This document shows positions 17,526-30,468 of a stretch of 64,000 nucleotides of DNA, piece by piece (positions within the stretch are counted from its first letter, which is position 1; each line of letters starts with the position of its first letter). Where the stretch lies: NCBI GenBank assembly GCA_944321525.1, contig CALULQ010000003.1:1-64000 (forward strand), in the 5' to 3' direction. The stretch comes from an uncultured Paraprevotella sp. (lineage in GTDB: Bacteria; Bacteroidota; Bacteroidia; Bacteroidales; Bacteroidaceae). The notes beneath the pieces were generated by a model. It was not told the origin of the DNA. It worked only from the letters and a program-made list of their open reading frames with translations, and did not search any database. The position numbers and the translations under genes were made by a program.

Positions 17526-17533
17526 CATTTGCC
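17526..17533 (+). repeat. Right 8-bp target duplication of element copy 1
   Basis: Second copy of CATTTGCC, in the same orientation as 16751-16758. Confidence 0.85.
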
Positions 17534-17621
17534 GCCCGTTTTTGGTAAGAAATGCCGTTCGGACGGAGAGGCGGAGGCTCACAACAAAAAAAATCGCGGA
17601 AAAACGTGGCGGATTCAATAA

Positions 17622-20568
<2,947 letters not shown>

Positions 20569-20572
<4 letters not shown>

Positions 20573-20598
20573 CGCGCCCGCCGAATGCACTATCTTCG
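20569..20598 (+). promoter_or_regulatory. Promoter of the SurA-like gene
   Basis: TTG at 20569-20571 and TATCTTCG at 20591-20598 with a 19-bp spacer; it overlaps the stop of the preceding gene. Confidence 0.6.
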
Positions 20599-20625
20599 CA
20601 GGGCAGTATAGAACAGGAATAATAT

Positions 20626-22005
20626 ATGAATCTTTTTAAGCATTTAGCCTGTGCATTTGCGTTCTCCTTCGGGGGGATGCAAATGCATTTGTTTGCACAA
20701 AGCCCGAATAACGTCATCGACGAAGTGATTTGGGTGGTGGGCGACGAGGCCATCCTCCGTTCCGACGTGGAATCGGCCCGCATGGAGTTCGGTGCCAACA
20801 TTTCCGGTAATCCTTATTGTGTCATTCCCGAGCAACTGGCCATACAGAAGCTTTTCTTGCACCAGGCGCAACTGGACAGTATCGAGGTGGAGTCGTCCGA
20901 AATCACGGCAAACATGGACGCACGTATTAACGAGCTGGTCATGAGGGCCGGTTCGAAAGAGAAACTGGAGGAATACTACCACCGCACAATGACCGAAATC
21001 CGCGAGATGATGTTCGAGTCGCTCAAGGAGCAGTTCACGGTGCAGAGGGTGCGCGAGAGCCTTACGGCGGACGTCAAGGTTACGCCGGCCGAGGTGCGCC
21101 GCTATTTCAAGGACGTGCCCCAAGACAGCCTCCCGTGGATTCCCGATCAGGTGGAAGTGCAAATCATCACCCAGCAGCCCCGCATTCCCCAGGAGGAGAT
21201 TGAGCGGGTGAAAGAGGAGTTGCGCGACTATACAGAACGCATCAACAGCGGTGAGTCGTCTTTCTCCACGCTGGCCATTCTTTATTCCGAAGATCCGGGC
21301 ACGGCCCGCTATGGAGGCGAGATGCCCGCTTACGGGCGCGCCGAGTTGGACCCGGCCTTTGCCAATGTGGCGTTCAGCCTGACCGACCCCACCAAAATCT
21401 CAAAAGTGGTGGAGTCGGAATATGGTTTTCATATTATCCAGCTGATAGACAAGTTGGGCGACAAGGTCAAAGTGCGCCATATCCTGCGCAAGCCCAAGTT
21501 GGCGCAGGCCGACATTGATTCCACCATGGCGCGTCTGGACTCCATTGCGGAAGACCTCCGCAAGGAAAAGTACACCATAGAAGAGGCTGCGCCTTACTTG
21601 TCGGACGACAAGGACAGCCGGAACAACCGGGGCATAATGACCAACGTGAAATACGACCCTTCGGTGGGCGACCAGATACGGACGTCGCGTTTCCAGCTTC
21701 AGGAACTTCCGGCCGAGGTGGCCAAGGTGGTGGCGGGGATGAACACCGGCGAGGTGTCGGCTCCCTTCATGATGGTCAACTCCAAAGGGAAGGAGGTCTG
21801 CGCCATTGTGAAACTGAAGACGCACCTCAAGGCGCATCGCGCTTCCATGTCGGAGGATTTCCAGGTGCTGAAGGATGTCGTGATGCAGAAACTGCAAGAG
21901 CAGAAAATCAACGAATGGATAAAAGAGAAGCAGAAATCCACCTACGTGCGCATCAATGAGGAGTGGAGCAACTGCGAATTCGAATACCCCGGATGGATAA
22001 AATGA
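20626..22005 (+). CDS. SurA-like periplasmic chaperone/peptidyl-prolyl isomerase
   Basis: Second exported parvulin-type chaperone, 459 residues, with a signal peptide ending LFAQ near residue 25. The N-terminal SurA domain begins VIDEVIWVVGDEAILRSDV. A rotamase domain occupies about residues 175-285 (YSEDPGTARYGGEMPAYGR, then EYGFHIIQL), and a second, degenerate one follows to the end. By analogy it escorts beta-barrel proteins to the Bam complex. The stop overlaps the OstA-like gene start by four bases. Confidence 0.9.
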   Translation: MNLFKHLACAFAFSFGGMQMHLFAQSPNNVIDEVIWVVGDEAILRSDVESARMEFGANISGNPYCVIPEQLAIQKLFLHQAQLDSIEVESSEITANMDARINELVMRAGSKEKLEEYYHRTMTEIREMMFESLKEQFTVQRVRESLTADVKVTPAEVRRYFKDVPQDSLPWIPDQVEVQIITQQPRIPQEEIERVKEELRDYTERINSGESSFSTLAILYSEDPGTARYGGEMPAYGRAELDPAFANVAFSLTDPTKISKVVESEYGFHIIQLIDKLGDKVKVRHILRKPKLAQADIDSTMARLDSIAEDLRKEKYTIEEAAPYLSDDKDSRNNRGIMTNVKYDPSVGDQIRTSRFQLQELPAEVAKVVAGMNTGEVSAPFMMVNSKGKEVCAIVKLKTHLKAHRASMSEDFQVLKDVVMQKLQEQKINEWIKEKQKSTYVRINEEWSNCEFEYPGWIK

Positions 22006-23657
22006 AACGCGGAGCACAAGGACGAAGAATAAAAGGCGGGCATAGATTACTTATCTCTTGTATTCTATGCCTGCTTGGGCTTTATGTCGCGGCGCGGGCC
22101 CAGCAGGAGCAACCGCCGCGCGAGCAATCCAAGGAGAAGGTCATCCTGCTGCACACGGACAATCTTTCCTATGACCAATACCGGCATCCCGGCGCGCAGA
22201 TTCTGACGGGCAATGTGCAGTTCCTGCACGATGGGGTATACATGTATTGCGACAGTGCTTGTTTCTACGAGGCCACCAACTCGTTCGATGCTTTCGGACA
22301 CGTGAAGATGGTGCAGGGCGACACGCTGGATCTCGTGGGGGACATGTTGCTTTACGACGGGCTCGACCAATTGGCCCGCGTGCGCTACAACGTGGTGCTC
22401 ACCCATCGCGAGTCCAAACTTTATACCGACAGTCTCGACTACGACCGCTTGTACGAACTGGGCTACTTCTTCGAAGGCGGAAAACTGGTGGACAAGGACA
22501 ATGTGCTGACATCCGATTGGGGCCAGTACAGCCCGCCGACCCGCCAGGCCGTGTTCAACTACAACGTGAAGCTGGAGAACCCGAAGTTCACCCTGATTTC
22601 CGACACGTTGAACTATAATACGCTGACCAACATGGCCGAAATCGTCGGTCCGTCCAACATTGACAGCGGCGACAATCACATTTATTCCGAGTCGGGCTTT
22701 TATAACACACAGACGGAGGAAGCCATCCTGCTCGACCGCTCCATCGTGACCAACAAGGGGCGGAAGATGGTGGGCGACAGCTTGTATTACGACAGCAAGT
22801 CCGGTATCGGGGAAGGGTTCCGCAACGTGGTCTACACCGATGAAGTGAACAAGAACATGCTCACGGGCAATTATTGTTTCTATAACGACAGCACGGGCTA
22901 TTCCATGGCTACCGACAGTGCGGTGGCCATCGACTATTCCCAGAAAGACACGATGTACATGCATGCCGACACCTTCAAGGTCTACACGTTCCACATGGAT
23001 ACGGACAGCATGTACCGCGAGGTGCGGGGCTACCACAAGGTGCGTTCCTACCGTGTCGACGTGCAGTCGGTGTGCGACTCTTTGGTGTTCGATTCCCGCG
23101 ACACCTGCATCACGATGTACCGCGACCCCATCGTGTGGAACGGTTCCCAGCAGGTGTTGGGCGAAGTCATCAAGATCTACCTGAACGACTCCACCATCGA
23201 CCGCATTCATGTCATCGACCAGACACTGTCCGTGGAGCGGATAGACTCCGTGCACTACAACCAGGTGGCGGGCAAGGAGATGACCTCTTATTTCCGCGAC
23301 GGGGAGATGTATGAGACGTGGGTGGATGGCAATGTGTATGTGGACTATTATATGTTCGACGACGACAGCCTGATGATAGGGTTGAATTATACGGAGACCA
23401 CCGAACTGAAGCTCTTCATGAAAGACCGCAAGATGGACAAAATCTGGATGCCGGCGGCTACCGGCGTGATTTACCCCATCGTCATGATACCGCCCAACCG
23501 GCTTTATCTGTCCAACTTCGCGTGGTTCGACTACATCCGCCCGTTGGATAAAAACGACATATTCGTATGGCGCCCCAAGAAGGCCGGCACGGAGCTGAAG
23601 ACTTCCTACAAGCACAAGGCGCCCTTGCAATCGTTGGACCAAATAAAAAAGAAATAA
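22002..23657 (+). CDS. OstA-like (LptA/LptD N-terminal type) envelope protein
   Basis: A 551-residue exported protein. After a basic start and a hydrophobic segment (LLISCILCLLGLYVAARAQ) it has repeated beta-strand units of the OstA/LptA type, for example LTGNVQFLHDGVYMYCDSA, FDAFGHVKMVQGDTLD and LTHRESKLYTDSLDYD. In LPS transport such folds bridge the periplasm; here it may be an LptA- or LptD-type accessory protein. It has no LptD barrel, so it is not LptD itself. ATG 22002 overlaps the chaperone stop by four bases. Confidence 0.82.
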   Translation: MKRGAQGRRIKGGHRLLISCILCLLGLYVAARAQQEQPPREQSKEKVILLHTDNLSYDQYRHPGAQILTGNVQFLHDGVYMYCDSACFYEATNSFDAFGHVKMVQGDTLDLVGDMLLYDGLDQLARVRYNVVLTHRESKLYTDSLDYDRLYELGYFFEGGKLVDKDNVLTSDWGQYSPPTRQAVFNYNVKLENPKFTLISDTLNYNTLTNMAEIVGPSNIDSGDNHIYSESGFYNTQTEEAILLDRSIVTNKGRKMVGDSLYYDSKSGIGEGFRNVVYTDEVNKNMLTGNYCFYNDSTGYSMATDSAVAIDYSQKDTMYMHADTFKVYTFHMDTDSMYREVRGYHKVRSYRVDVQSVCDSLVFDSRDTCITMYRDPIVWNGSQQVLGEVIKIYLNDSTIDRIHVIDQTLSVERIDSVHYNQVAGKEMTSYFRDGEMYETWVDGNVYVDYYMFDDDSLMIGLNYTETTELKLFMKDRKMDKIWMPAATGVIYPIVMIPPNRLYLSNFAWFDYIRPLDKNDIFVWRPKKAGTELKTSYKHKAPLQSLDQIKKK

Positions 23658-23660
23658 GTT

Positions 23661-23957
23661 ATGGCTTTCTTTAAGACGCGTGAACCGAGAAAATTCAACC
23701 ATCCGTACATGTATGTGAACGAGCGGAAAGACAAGTTGAAGGCGATTGAGGAACGTGCCAAGCGCGAATTGGGCATGGCGCCTCCCAAGGAGTTCAATCC
23801 CGAGGACATCCGTGGCACCTTTGTCAAAGGCACAAAGCATCTCCGCCGCAGGAAGGAAAGCGGGCGCAAGCCTATGAAAGCGGGCGTGGCGCTGATCATC
23901 ATCGGCGTCCTCATCTTCATCTGGCATTATCTGCTCACGGGGGAACTGCGTTTTTAA
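23661..23957 (+). CDS. Small C-terminally anchored membrane protein, unknown
   Basis: 98 residues, very basic for the first 75 (FFKTREPRKFNHPYMYVNER) with one membrane segment near the end (MKAGVALIIIGVLIFIWHYL). No domain is recognised. It lies three bases after the OstA-like gene and 18 before mutL, so it is co-transcribed with both. Confidence 0.75.
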   Translation: MAFFKTREPRKFNHPYMYVNERKDKLKAIEERAKRELGMAPPKEFNPEDIRGTFVKGTKHLRRRKESGRKPMKAGVALIIIGVLIFIWHYLLTGELRF

Positions 23958-23975
23958 GTATTCTGGAAAAGAGAA

Positions 23976-25826
23976 ATGAGTGACATAATCCATCTGCTGC
24001 CCGATGCGGTGGCCAACCAGATTGCGGCCGGAGAAGTGATACAGCGGCCGGCTTCTGTGATAAAGGAATTAGTGGAAAACGCCGTGGACGCTTCGGCCAC
24101 ACGCATCGACGTGGTGGTGGAAGACGCGGGAAAGACGTCCATCCAGGTGGTGGACGACGGCAAGGGCATGTCCGAGACCGACGCCCGCCTCTCTTTCGAG
24201 CGGCACGCCACTTCCAAGATCCGCGAGGCGGAAGACCTGTTCGCCTTGCGCACCATGGGATTCCGCGGTGAAGCGCTGGCTTCCATCGCGGCCGTGGCGC
24301 AAGTGGAACTGAAAACGTGCCAGCCGGGGAGCGAGCTGGGCACTTGTGTGAACATTGAGGGTTCCCGCCTGGTGGGGCAAGAACCCGTGGCCTGCGCTCC
24401 GGGCAGCAATTTCCTGGTCCGGAACCTGTTCTTTAACGTGCCCGCTCGCCGCAAATTCCTGAAATCCAACCAGACGGAACTGAGCAACATCTTGCAGGAG
24501 TTTGAACGGGTGGCTTTGGTGCACGAGGACATTGCTTTTTCGCTTACGCACAACGGGAGCCTCGTGCTCAGCCTGCCCAAGTCCACGCGCCGGCAGCGCA
24601 TTGTCAACATCTTCGGCAAGAAACTCAACGAACAGCTTTTGTCGGTCGAAGTGGAAACCTCTCTCGTGCGCTTGTCCGGTTTCGTGGGCAAGCCCGACGC
24701 TGCCCGCAAGAAAGGCGCACATCAGTATTTCTTCGTGAACGGGCGTTACATGCGCCACGCCTACTTCCACAAGGCGGTGATGGAGGCTTTCGAACAACTC
24801 ATACCGACGGGCGAGCAAGTGCCCTATTTCCTCTATTTCGAGGTGGAGCCGGCTAATATCGACGTGAACATCCATCCCACGAAAACCGAAATCAAGTTTG
24901 AGAACGAACTGGCGATTTGGCAAATCGTGGTGGCCGCGGTGAAGGAGGCCTTGGGCCGCTTCAACGCCGTGCCCACGATTGACTTCGACATGGAGGGCGC
25001 GCCGGACATCCCCGTGTTCGGGGGCTCCTTCCCGACGTCGCCTGTCGAGGCGCCGGTGCCGGAGGTGAATCCGGATTTCAATCCTTTCAAGTCGGCTTCT
25101 TCCCCTTCCGCCCGTCCGCGCCGCACGGATTGGGAGGCCCTCTATGGGGAAGCCGGAGGCGGGGATGCCCGCGTGGCGGCGAATGACTTTGCGGGAAACG
25201 ACTTCGTGCAACCCGATGCCGACGACATGCCTTTGTATGCCGACACGAAAGAAGTGCTGGAGAAGTCCAACCAGCATTACCAATATAAAGGAAAGTATAT
25301 CATGACGGCGGTGAAGTCCGGCCTGATGGTCATCGACCAGCACCGCGCGCACATGCGGGTGCTCTACGACCGCTATCGGGAGCAGATGGCGGGGCGCAAC
25401 GGGCAGTCGCAAGGCTTGCTGTTCCCGGAAATCTTGCAGCTGCCTCCTTCCGAGGGCGTGGTGCTGGAGCATCTGCTGGACGACATGCACGCCTTGGGCT
25501 TCGACCTGTCCGTGCTCGGCGGCGGGAGCTTCTCCGTCAATGCAATCCCTTCGGGCACGGAGGGGCTGAATCCGGTGGAGATGGTGCGCGGCATCGTGCG
25601 CGCTTCCATCGAGAAAGGATGCAACGTGGAGGAGGATGTGCAGCACTACATCGCCTTGTCGTTGGCCCGCAGCGCGGCGGTGGCGCAGGGCCAGGTGCTG
25701 TCGAACGAGGAAATGGAGGCTCTGGTGGACGACCTCTTCGTGTGCCGGAACCCGAACCAGGCCCCCGACGGGAAGATCATCGTGGCCATTTTGGGGCAGG
25801 ACGACCTGGACCGTCTTTTTGGCTGA
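23976..25826 (+). CDS. mutL: DNA mismatch repair protein MutL
   Basis: Mismatch-repair ATPase, 616 residues. The N-terminal GHKL ATPase has [26 protein letters not shown] and [13 protein letters not shown]. The linker (about residues 345-430) is Pro/Ala-rich. In the C-terminal dimerisation domain the place of the endonuclease motif DQHAxxExxxxE reads [14 protein letters not shown], without the two glutamates, and the later cysteine motif is [12 protein letters not shown]. By sequence it looks unlike endonuclease-type MutL proteins. It starts 18 bp after the small membrane protein gene. Confidence 0.96.
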   Translation: MSDIIHLLPDAVANQIAAGEVIQRPASVIKELVENAVDASATRIDVVVEDAGKTSIQVVDDGKGMSETDARLSFERHATSKIREAEDLFALRTMGFRGEALASIAAVAQVELKTCQPGSELGTCVNIEGSRLVGQEPVACAPGSNFLVRNLFFNVPARRKFLKSNQTELSNILQEFERVALVHEDIAFSLTHNGSLVLSLPKSTRRQRIVNIFGKKLNEQLLSVEVETSLVRLSGFVGKPDAARKKGAHQYFFVNGRYMRHAYFHKAVMEAFEQLIPTGEQVPYFLYFEVEPANIDVNIHPTKTEIKFENELAIWQIVVAAVKEALGRFNAVPTIDFDMEGAPDIPVFGGSFPTSPVEAPVPEVNPDFNPFKSASSPSARPRRTDWEALYGEAGGGDARVAANDFAGNDFVQPDADDMPLYADTKEVLEKSNQHYQYKGKYIMTAVKSGLMVIDQHRAHMRVLYDRYREQMAGRNGQSQGLLFPEILQLPPSEGVVLEHLLDDMHALGFDLSVLGGGSFSVNAIPSGTEGLNPVEMVRGIVRASIEKGCNVEEDVQHYIALSLARSAAVAQGQVLSNEEMEALVDDLFVCRNPNQAPDGKIIVAILGQDDLDRLFG

Positions 25827-26984
<1,158 letters not shown>

Positions 26985-27013
26985 AGGGGCGGCGGTTGCC
27001 GCAGAAGATATCT

Positions 27014-27048
27014 GCCATGAGGGCTGTCCGTCTTCATGGCGTTTTTTT
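27014..27048 (+). terminator. Terminator after trpS
   Basis: A 7-bp stem (27014-27020 with 27034-27040) is followed by G and seven T residues. Confidence 0.8.
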
Positions 27049-27613
27049 ATGTCTTCCGCACGGCAAGGATGTTGGCCGGGCCGGTGCGGGTTTCTCATTC
27101 CTCCGCAATCGGGGATAGGGGGAAGAGGCAAATGCGCTTTGTTCGCAACGGGCCGTTGGATGGGCTGCCGGGAAGATATTGTTCTGACGTTTTGCCTCTA
27201 TGTTTACTACCGTTGTTAGGCGATAGTCAGTCAGGGAAGGCGGATGGGTATTCCCCGGCGCAGTGACAGGCCGTCCTCGTTTTAGGCTTTCCCGCCGCGG
27301 AGCGCGTGCAAACGCCTTGCGGAGTGCGGATTTGTACTTTCCGCAGAGTACTCGAGTACTTTCCGCAAAGTACTGCGGCGTACTCCGCCCGCCATAGCCG
27401 TGCGTTGCGCCATGCGCGCCGGCCCGTTTATGTTCCCTCACGCTGCCGTCCCACACGTCGGCGGACAACTGTTTTTTCACTTTTGTGTCAAAACCTTTCA
27501 CTCGCTTTCCGACGACCTCGTTGGCGAAGTTCAGGAAGATGCCTGTCAGTGGCAGGATGGCCTCCTTGCACTCACGCGGCGACGGCAGGCGCATCATCTT
27601 CTCGGCGATATTG
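27049..27613. other. Gene-poor region with a palindromic repeat
   Basis: No intact gene is supported. It contains repeat copy B (27313-27377). A minus-strand frame from ATG 27651 looks protein-like for about 60 codons (GIFLNFANEVVGKRVKGF) but then runs through the repeat and overlaps the promoter of the next gene, so it is at most a decayed gene. Confidence 0.5.
27313..27377 (+). repeat. 22-bp-unit palindromic repeat, copy B
   Basis: Two units (27334-27355, 27356-27377) with the same GTACT..AGTACT layout as copy A, preceded by the conserved flank CGCCTTGCGGAGTGCGGATT at 27313-27332. Units meet at CTCGAG. Intergenic between trpS and the acetyltransferase gene. Confidence 0.85.
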
Positions 27614-27644
27614 TTGCCTCGCTCCCCGATTTTTCCTATCTTCG
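27614..27644 (+). promoter_or_regulatory. Promoter of the sugar O-acetyltransferase gene
   Basis: TTG at 27614-27616 and TATCTTCG at 27637-27644 with a 20-bp spacer. An eight-codon ORF (27658-27684) overlaps the start region and may affect translation. Confidence 0.6.
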
Positions 27645-27672
27645 CAAACATTAACCATGAAATCCGACGACA

Positions 27673-28275
27673 ATGAAGACTGAATTTGAGAAGTGCATGG
27701 CGGGCGAACCTTTCAATGGAGGCAAAGACCCGAAAATTGTGGAAATGATTTTGCGGACAAGACGCCTGCTTGCTCAATTTAACGCCACAGACTATGCCGA
27801 CAACGAACGCAAACAGGTGTTGCTGTGTGAGATGTTCGGAAGCATAGGCAAGGGCGTCCACGTGGACATTGATTTCCATTGCGAATACGGGAAGAATATT
27901 TTTGTAGGCAACAAGGTCATCATCAATATGAACTGCACTTTCGTGGACAACCATCGCATAGAGATAGGCGACAATGTCTTGATAGCCTCCAATGTGCAGA
28001 TATACACCGCCACGCATTCCACCGATGTGCGCGAACGGATGGTTGGGGGTTGGGAGGAAGGCGATGACATCTGCAACACGATTGCCCGTCCCGTCAGGAT
28101 TGAAGACGGCGTATGGATTGGCGGTGGAGCGATATTGTTGCCGGGCGTGACTATCGGAAAGAACACGGTTATCGGTGCGGGAAGCGTGGTGACCCGTTCC
28201 ATTCCGGCTAATTGCGTGGCAGTGGGGAATCCGTGCAGGGTGATTAAGGAGATGTCGGAGAATGTGTCGGACTGA
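27673..28275 (+). CDS. Sugar O-acetyltransferase (maltose/galactoside type)
   Basis: Acetyl-CoA-dependent acetyltransferase with a left-handed beta-helix, 200 residues. An N-terminal Mac domain (EKCMAGEPFNGG, about residues 5-60) precedes hexapeptide repeats such as IGDNVLIASNVQI and PGVTIGKNTVIGAGSVV. The catalytic His is expected at ATHSTD. The closest known functions are maltose, galactoside or nodulation-type acetylation of sugars; the true acceptor is unknown. An MBL-fold gene follows after 30 bp, possibly in the same unit. Confidence 0.9.
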   Translation: MKTEFEKCMAGEPFNGGKDPKIVEMILRTRRLLAQFNATDYADNERKQVLLCEMFGSIGKGVHVDIDFHCEYGKNIFVGNKVIINMNCTFVDNHRIEIGDNVLIASNVQIYTATHSTDVRERMVGGWEEGDDICNTIARPVRIEDGVWIGGGAILLPGVTIGKNTVIGAGSVVTRSIPANCVAVGNPCRVIKEMSENVSD

Positions 28276-28305
28276 ATCTTTAGAACGGCTAATCACTGAA
28301 TTCTT

Positions 28306-29193
28306 ATGTACGAACTAAAACAAGTAGGTCGGCAGAGCTACTACATCAACAGCCCTGCAAAGATAGGTATATATAGGCAAACGGAAAGCGATGTCTATCT
28401 TATCGACAGCGGAAACGACAAGGAAGCCGCGAAGAAAGTGTTGAAAATTGCCGGACAGAACGGATGGAACATCAAAGGCATCGTCAACACCCATAGCAAT
28501 GCCGACCATATCGGCGGAAACCAGTATGTCCAGAAACAGACCGGTTGTCCGATATTCGCGAGCGGCGTTGAAGGAAGTTTTACGCGGTATCCCATCCTCG
28601 AGCCTTCGTTCCTGTATGGCGGCTACCCGTTCAAGGAGTTGAGGAGCAAGTTCCTCTTGGCGAAGGAGAGCGAGGTCGCCGACTGCTCGTCGCCCGACTT
28701 TCCGTCAGAACTGGAACTTATTCCCTTGCCCGGTCACTTCTTCGACATGGTCGGAGTCCGCACCCCCGACGACACGGTCTCTCTCGCGGATTGCGTCAGC
28801 AGCCCGTCGGTATTGGAAAAGTATGGCGTAACCTTCATTTACGACGTAGCCCAATACCTTGCCACGCTCGACAGCATAGAAACCATTGACGCGGCGGTCT
28901 TTGTGCCCTCGCACGCCGATGTCACGACCGACATCAAACCGCTTGCCGCCTTCAACCGAGCCAAAGTGCATGAGATAGCCCACGTCATCGAGGAAATCTG
29001 CACCATGCCGCAGGACACAGAACACGTCATCCAATCCGTCTTCCGTGCCTATCGCCTGACCATGACCGCCGAACAATACGTGCTCGTGGGGTCCACCATA
29101 CGTTCCTACTTGTCGTGGATGAAAGACAGCGGCAAGCTCGACATGGTGATAGGGGAGGATTCGTTGAGGTGGCAGGCAAGAGGTGTCTCCTGA
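28306..29193 (+). CDS. MBL-fold metallo-hydrolase
   Basis: A 295-residue cytoplasmic protein of the metallo-beta-lactamase fold. The metal-binding motif reads THSNADHIGG, so the usual HxHxDH is HxNxDH; further metal ligands are seen at PGHFFD, SLADCV and PSHAD. The Asn variant is shared by some MBL subgroups and does not by itself mean loss of activity. The C-terminal third is helical (AEQYVLVGSTIRSYLSWM). Substrate unknown; the hydrolase or glyoxalase role often given to such proteins is a guess. Confidence 0.85.
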   Translation: MYELKQVGRQSYYINSPAKIGIYRQTESDVYLIDSGNDKEAAKKVLKIAGQNGWNIKGIVNTHSNADHIGGNQYVQKQTGCPIFASGVEGSFTRYPILEPSFLYGGYPFKELRSKFLLAKESEVADCSSPDFPSELELIPLPGHFFDMVGVRTPDDTVSLADCVSSPSVLEKYGVTFIYDVAQYLATLDSIETIDAAVFVPSHADVTTDIKPLAAFNRAKVHEIAHVIEEICTMPQDTEHVIQSVFRAYRLTMTAEQYVLVGSTIRSYLSWMKDSGKLDMVIGEDSLRWQARGVS

Positions 29194-29264
29194 GGTGGTG
29201 CTTATGGAAGATTCGGGGCACTTGTTTTTGCTCCCGCGCCCTCGGGCGATATTCCGACGGCGTG

Positions 29265-29708
29265 ATGCCCTCCTGCTTCCTGAGATTCTTATTATTCTCG
29301 CAAACGAACAGAGTCAATTACACCATGAGTTCCAAGTCCTGGTTGGAACCGCAGATAGAATTGGCAGCCAATTATGGCTTTGACAGTAAGGATTTGAGAA
29401 AGAGACCCGAATTGGTGGAAAAATGTGAAGATGACTTTAAACAACAGTTTGCAGCCCACATCGGTAGCGTGTTGATGATTGATGCACAGGGTATGATGCT
29501 GTCCGTACTGGGGCAGGATTCTGTCATGTCATACAATCGCGTGCCCAGGTTGCGCGATGCCCGTGTCAGCAGTGCGCTCAACGTGCGCATGGCTGGACCG
29601 AATGCCATCGAATGGCCCGAGTTGGACGTGGACCTCGAAATAGAGAGCCTCAAACACCCCGAACGCTATCCGTTGGTGATGACGCGGTCGCCGTTGGATG
29701 TGATTTGA
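29265..29708 (+). CDS. DUF4160-like/DUF2442 domain protein
   Basis: A 147-residue accessory protein. Residues from about 20 to 65 (SKSWLEPQIELAANYGF, then helices) look like the C-terminal part of DUF4160 proteins, and the rest (MIDAQGMMLSVLGQD to IEWPELDVDLEIESL) like DUF2442. In many genomes DUF4160 and DUF2442 are encoded by adjacent genes, sometimes suggested to act as a toxin-antitoxin-like pair, so this may be a fused or internally deleted form. ATG 29325 is an alternative start giving 127 residues. Matching fragments lie at 7045 and 8047. Confidence 0.6.
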   Translation: MPSCFLRFLLFSQTNRVNYTMSSKSWLEPQIELAANYGFDSKDLRKRPELVEKCEDDFKQQFAAHIGSVLMIDAQGMMLSVLGQDSVMSYNRVPRLRDARVSSALNVRMAGPNAIEWPELDVDLEIESLKHPERYPLVMTRSPLDVI

Positions 29709-30088
29709 ATGCCATAGTTCAACCGAGAGAGTTTCTTCTTATGGCCAATGGTATTGGGTTATTCCCTGCAAGTTGTGGATGGTTTGCAAGGGATTTTCAG
29801 TATGCTGGGCACGTCATACCTCTGTACGCGAGCTTGAAATAATCTCCGGTTAAAACAGCAGCGGGATTATCAACATTTCCCTTACTTCTCTTATTTCGAA
29901 CTCGCGTAAATATGTGTAGACGAAATTCCGCTTGTTCGATGACTTCAGACAGGAAGCACACGAATGGAGAAATGGATCGGAATTTGTATCCACAAAGCGA
30001 GATGAGGGGTGAAAATATGGGACGGACTCAAAAATCCACTCCAAAAGCCTCTTTAAATATTGGATTTTCGAAAAAAACGCTTCGAAAA
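29709..30088. other. Gene-free stretch before the tRNA genes
   Basis: I see no supported gene, hairpin or repeat here. Short open frames lack protein-like composition. The stretch is more A/T-rich than its surroundings, in line with a decayed accessory patch. Confidence 0.5.
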
Positions 30089-30120
30089 TTTGGAGGAAAG
30101 GAGAAAAAGACGTACCTTTG
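30089..30120 (+). promoter_or_regulatory. Promoter of the tRNA-Val pair
   Basis: TTTG at 30089-30092 and TACCTTTG at 30113-30120 with a 20-bp spacer, about 25 bases before the first tRNA. Confidence 0.85.
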
Positions 30121-30144
30121 CATCGCTTTTGAAACGGGAAGCAG

Positions 30145-30222
30145 GGGCGCTTAGCTCAGCTGGTTCAGAGCGTCTGCCTTACAAGCAGAGGGTCGGGGGT
30201 TCGAATCCCTCAGCGCCCACCA
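30145..30222 (+). tRNA. tRNA-Val (anticodon TAC), first copy
   Basis: Acceptor GGGCGCT pairs with AGCGCCC; D arm TAGCTCAGCTGGTTCAGAGC, anticodon loop CTTACAA (anticodon TAC, reads GTA and related Val codons) and T loop GGTTCGAATCC are all present. The 75-nt body ends at 30219 and CCA follows directly in the DNA. Confidence 0.97.
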
Positions 30223-30249
30223 TTAGAAACTTGCTTCCTGATGTCAAAA

Positions 30250-30324
30250 GGGCGCTTAGCTCAGCTGGTTCAGAGCGTCTGCCTTACAAGCAGAGGGTCG
30301 GGGGTTCGAATCCCTCAGCGCCCA
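30250..30324 (+). tRNA. tRNA-Val (anticodon TAC), second copy
   Basis: All 75 bases are identical to the first copy, 30 bases downstream, but CCA is not encoded (CGG follows the discriminator base). Both copies share one promoter and terminator. Confidence 0.97.
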
Positions 30325-30335
30325 CGGAGATGAAG

Positions 30336-30368
30336 AAGACACCTTGCAGGGTGTCTTTTGTTGTTTTA
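30336..30368 (+). terminator. Terminator of the tRNA operon
   Basis: An 8-bp stem (30336-30343 with 30350-30357) is followed by TTGTTGTTTT. Confidence 0.8.
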
Positions 30369-30434
30369 AGTCAATCTTATCGCCTTTTTAAAGAAGTTTT
30401 CCTTATTTTATATGGGTGAACGGATAAAATGAAT

Positions 30435-30442
30435 TATTTTTG
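30435..30442 (+). promoter_or_regulatory. -7 box of purB
   Basis: TATTTTTG fits the consensus, 26 bases before the start codon. The -33 region is weak. Confidence 0.5.
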
Positions 30443-30468
30443 CAGCACAAATAATACGTATTACTTTT

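Noticed and set aside
27034..27651. Minus-strand open frame from ATG 27651 (about 205 codons)
   Set aside because: The first 60 codons look protein-like, but the frame runs through the palindromic repeat and overlaps the maa-type gene promoter; no family recognised and no promoter seen. At most a decayed gene.
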